A stretch of 64,000 nucleotides of DNA, taken from contig CANTUZ010000004.1 in the NCBI GenBank assembly GCA_947846985.1, positions 5,632,927 to 5,696,926 of the forward strand, given 5' to 3'. The notes below the pieces were generated by a model. It was not told the origin of the DNA, searched no databases, and saw only the letters and a program-made list of their open reading frames with translations. The stretch's first letter is position 1; each line of letters begins with the position of its first letter. Both the position numbers and the translations under genes were made by a program. Source of the DNA: Fratercula arctica (taxonomy: Eukaryota; Chordata; Aves; Charadriiformes; Alcidae). Positions 60,001 through 64,000 of the stretch are shown here, piece by piece.

Positions 60001-63000
60001 GTTATATATTTGTATTTGGTTAGTGGTGGGAAAAAACGCAACTGTTGTGCTACTTGTTGAAGACTTAGGGCCATGTATGGTATGCTCACAACTCCCTTTG
60101 TCCTCAGCAACATCTCCTGTAGGCATGAAAAGCTATGACTCACATTACTATATACTACTATGGAAAATATGCCAAAACCTATGCTACACCATTCTGCATG
60201 AAGTTGTTTCAAACTATCCAAGAGACCAGATGCACATCAAGAATAAAATGCTGTAACTTAAGGCCCACAATACTAATTCAATAGGCATATAATGTCATCC
60301 AGCATATGGAAACAAAAGTCAGGACAGCTGATTTAATCAACAAAAAATATTGAATTTGGTTAATAGCTTTTAGTGATTGGTTGTTTTACTGATGGTGGGA
60401 TTTGATAATATCCAAATGTAAATACTGTTTGTACAATGTAACCTTAGGTTACTGTTTTGGTTTTTTTCCTCCCCTCCCTCTGGGCAGGGGGAATTTGGGT
60501 TTGATCTTGAGTAACTGAGACGGAAGTATCAAAGTACAGTAAATCCAACATAATACTTTCTTACCCCAAAATACCCATTCCAAAACACTGGAAGAACACA
60601 GCATTTTCTATTAATTATTTATTCAAGAAAACAGATAAAAATAATAGCTTTTCACGTGATGAGGAAAATATAGTTCAGGAAGCTAATGAGTGATTAAATG
60701 GATGTACTGTGCATACATCTTAATGTACAATTTACACATAGTTCCATCTTGCTTCTGTATTAGTGCATGGGGTCAGGGAAGAGATCTCTAAAGGCAAAGC
60801 AGGAGTTACTCTAGTAGCCCAGAAACCAAGAGGAAGATAGCCTGGAAAGTAATTTTACTGGGATTTTCTTTCTACTTTGCACACATGGTTATAGTATGTT
60901 GGAATCTCATATGCATACATGTAAAATTTGTCTTTTAAGCACAATTAATGTTCTGAGGAAGAGAATTAATATGCAGTTGGAGGCTTAAAGAGCTACTTGG
61001 AACTCAGGGATCCAGTTTCATGGTGTATACTCTACCCTGGAGCCAGGATAACTTTTTTCTGATGTGTAAGTCAGGAGAGTGAGGCCTGGGCAGAGCTTGT
61101 GGCTCTTGGTGTAGAGCAGGCAAGTGACACTGCCTGGTTGTCCCTCCCAGAGCCCCCAGACAGTGCTGATGTAATTTGCTCTGAATATGCTGGTCTCTTC
61201 TACTTTCTAATCAACCTGAAGGGATCACTAGCAATGCCAGCCACCTGTGTAACTGCTCACTTACACAGAACTGTTCAGAACTGTTCAATAACTTTTATTG
61301 CATTATCTGTTTTCAGCTTGCATTATCAGGTTATTTTTTCTTTCAGTTAGAGGCATGTGTAAGAGAACATGCCTCTTCCTAGGGAATTTAAATCTCTTGT
61401 ATAACGCCTATTACTAGTGCCAATTATAAGTGCAAAGAATAGCCTTTTTTGTTTGAGTTTCCCTTTGACGTGTATCTAGAGGAAGCATGCAAACCACATT
61501 TCTGGTTTATCTCACCTCTCTGCGGTAAGTTCCAATTGGATTTAGTTCTCAATTAACTAAAAAAAGTGCAGGATTTTAAAAGCTGTAATTCCACGTTATT
61601 CCCAGCACAAACCCCAAACAGCTGCACTTTGTGCTGGGAAATGCCTTGGAGGCTGAAGGAGGAATCCTTCCCTCCAGGCCATGTAGATGTTTTACAGCTG
61701 CAATTATGGCCTTGAGGTTAAAGTAACTTCTTTGGAGAGCCCATCTATAGATTGCGGTTATGAAGCATGACCCTGGTCTGTTCTTCCAAGTGCCTGCTGT
61801 GGGGGGGAAGAATGTGGCGACTGGAGATCTACACATCTTCACCCTCTGAAGCCCTGCGAGCGCCTGCCTGGGTGTGAGGTGCTGATGGGGAAGCAGAGGA
61901 GTCCTGGGCTGGAAACTGTGCTGACACAAGTGCCTTCTTTCTGGCAATTCCAGTAGTATTTGTTTTATGTACCCTAAACTTTCTCAAACAACTCTGAAAG
62001 CCCCAACTCCAATGTCTGCTTTACAATTATCTGACAACTAATTTAATAAAAACTCTCTAATTAAGTGGAATTAGTGCAGCTCATGTTCTTCAGGGCCTCA
62101 TCTGAAGGCATTGCAATTACTAATGGGCAGAACTGTGCAGATGCTGCACTGATCCACTAAGCTCTGCTCTAATGTTTTTTAAAAAAAAACACACATAATT
62201 ACCTTCACCATGTTGCTTCTGCTTTGCTGTTTCTAAACTATGCAAATTCAGGAAGCTGCCTCTTGCACATGATTATAAATTACTGGTTGGGGTAAGGGTA
62301 TCTAACAGGCAGCTAAAATATAATAAAATATTAAATGCATTTTCATATTGTATGCATTCTGTTTACGTATTATTCACCAGAGACTCTGCCATAATAAACA
62401 TGAAGAGGACAAGTTGTTTTCTCAGTAACAAGAGCAGATACAGCAGAAGGTATTTGGCCTATAGTTCTTCCCTTGAAGAACTTTGCCTGAAAAAGATATG
62501 CAGAAAATCTCAATAAAATATCAAGGTTTGACCTATTTCAGATGAACAGGAGAAAGTCAGGGCAGGAATTTAATAAGACGGAGAAGGAAAATAGGGTGCA
62601 AAGTGTATCCTTAAAAATTAGAATTTTTTAATTGGTAAGAACAACAGCAGGTTTTATTAGTGGCTTATAAACAACATTGAAACGTGGAAGTGACAATTAA
62701 CAGCAGCCCATGGCTTGTTAAGTCCATGATAGAAGGTTATAATTCACATGCCATATGGAGGTGGAAATTTTGTTGAAAGCAGCTCTTAAAATGAGCTCAT
62801 CACTTGGTGCTGAATACTCTTCTGCAGGGCTGTCTTAAAGAACAGCAGTAGAAATGGGGGGCAACGTTTTTCGGAGTAAGAAATGATAAATTCTGCGAGG
62901 GAAGGAAGGTGACTTTATTTTCATCTTTGACTTACTAATATTATTCTGAATTCAAGGGTTTCAGTTAGATACAGACGTCTGGGTGCTCCATGGCAGTAAA

Positions 63001-64000
63001 GGAACCATATTTGGCTAAGAAGGGATAAGGACGGTGGATGGCAAATGAAGAACTACTAGATGGTTTTTATGGCAGAAACCCAACCCAACCAAAAAGAAGC
63101 CGTTTAGTGAATAAGGAGAGACAAAGGAAGCTTGGGGACATAACTGCAAAGGTTGTTCTTCTCTTAGAATCCCCATCGTTTTCTGTTTGTGGCATTGTGT
63201 GATTTTTCAGTGGTCTGAAGACAATGGAGAACCTTGAAAGCCAAACAGGATGGTGGTTCAGTAAACACGGCAGGCTACAATAAATGTGTAAATGAGCTGA
63301 CCAGTGAAACAAGTATTAAGTATATGTTATTGCATGGCTTGCCTTGGGCTTGTGGCCTAAACTATAGGGAATATGTGTTTTGAGAAGGTGTGCAGTTCTT
63401 TCTTCCTAGGTAGGACTGGTCACCTGGTTAGACTGTGCCATGTACCACAGAAAAAAGTCCTGCCGCAGACTTTCCTACAAAACTTATCCTGAATATATGG
63501 CAGGGAAGTGAAAATAAGAAAAAAAAATACAAAAATACAGTATTAAAGATAGCTTGGTCGAATCTGTCAGCTGATCTGACACATAAGAGAAGATGGGGAA
63601 ACTTGTTTTATTTAGGCTAGCAAAATAGAAGACAGTCTTACATATTACATAAGCAGGTAAATGCTAGTGAGAAGAGATTAAGGTAAGCAATAGCATTGAC
63701 ACACCAACAAATTCTTGGTGACTTAAAGCCATTTTAGACTGCAAATTAGAAGGGGCTCTTAATTTTTAAAGCAGGGAAAGCCTTTTTTTCATTTGACTCA
63801 AGGATGTCAAAGTGAGCGACTTCCATGGTGGAGTTTGAGTGCTCCGAGAAGGTTAGATGATGTGGTGCTTGTCATAGTAGAGATCGGGTCTAATGACTCA
63901 AGAACTCGCTTCTCATCTATGTTTTCTGTTCCCAGAAAAGGTTTGGGGGGAGTGTATTCCACTCCCAGTTATGTGCATCATCAGAACAGTAATTAAATTC
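57009..64000. other. noncoding stretch to the right edge
   Basis: About 7 kb with no recognised exon or RNA gene. The longest frame (123 codons, minus, 61576-61947) lacks any family resemblance. A short direct duplication CAGAACTGTT occurs at 61266-61285. The part at 61980-62340, with several TAATTA/TTAATT homeodomain-type cores and no repeat signature, may be a conserved noncoding element. Confidence 0.45.

Noticed and set aside
1..64000. CRISPR arrays, operons, phage or bacterial mobile elements
   Set aside because: No regularly spaced repeats or dense coding. CR1 repeats, introns and a CpG island show a bird nuclear genome.

Overview
The window is vertebrate nuclear DNA, almost certainly from a bird. 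The signs are an AT-rich background with one GC-rich CpG island, split exons with GT donor sites, several chicken-repeat-1 (CR1) LINE fragments (the clearest at about 25.8 kb), decayed MIR-type SINEs and no dense coding. The species cannot be named from the sequence.

The only gene recognised is PDE5A (cGMP-specific phosphodiesterase 5A), on the minus strand. Two mutually alternative first coding exons are visible. The PDE5A1-type exon (5028 to 4925) reads from MERS through VEAWLDDH to SYFVRKATR. The PDE5A2-type exon (4061 to 4036) encodes MLPFGDKTR. Both stop after the AG of a split arginine codon, so both can join the same downstream exon in frame. That common exon (beginning EMVNAW in mammals) is not in the window. 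Bases 1-4035 are therefore the start of the long intron 1. Both first exons lie in a CpG-rich cluster at 3.7-5.5 kb with GC boxes upstream of the A1 start. Each leader contains a short upstream ORF: one overlaps the A2 start codon and one is a two-codon ORF in the A1 leader.

From about 5.5 kb to the right end (more than 58 kb) lies the region 5' of PDE5A. I see no convincing protein-coding exon there. This agrees with the mammalian arrangement, in which a gene-poor interval separates PDE5A from MAD2L1. What can be supported is: CR1 fragments, all with their 3' end to the left (9.15-9.62, 11.69-12.11, 25.78-26.05, 31.31-32.33 and 52.91-53.13 kb); MIR-like SINEs (24.4, 33.8, 48.7 and 56.9 kb); several copies of older amniote repeats; short tandem and inverted repeats; a GC-rich patch at 22.4-22.6 kb; an exon-like open segment with good splice signals at 27.2 kb; and a CTCF-like motif at 55.14 kb.

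No new gene system was found. The points most worth checking are the two-promoter PDE5A start with its upstream ORFs, the exon-like segment at 27.2 kb, and the GC-rich patch at 22.4 kb.
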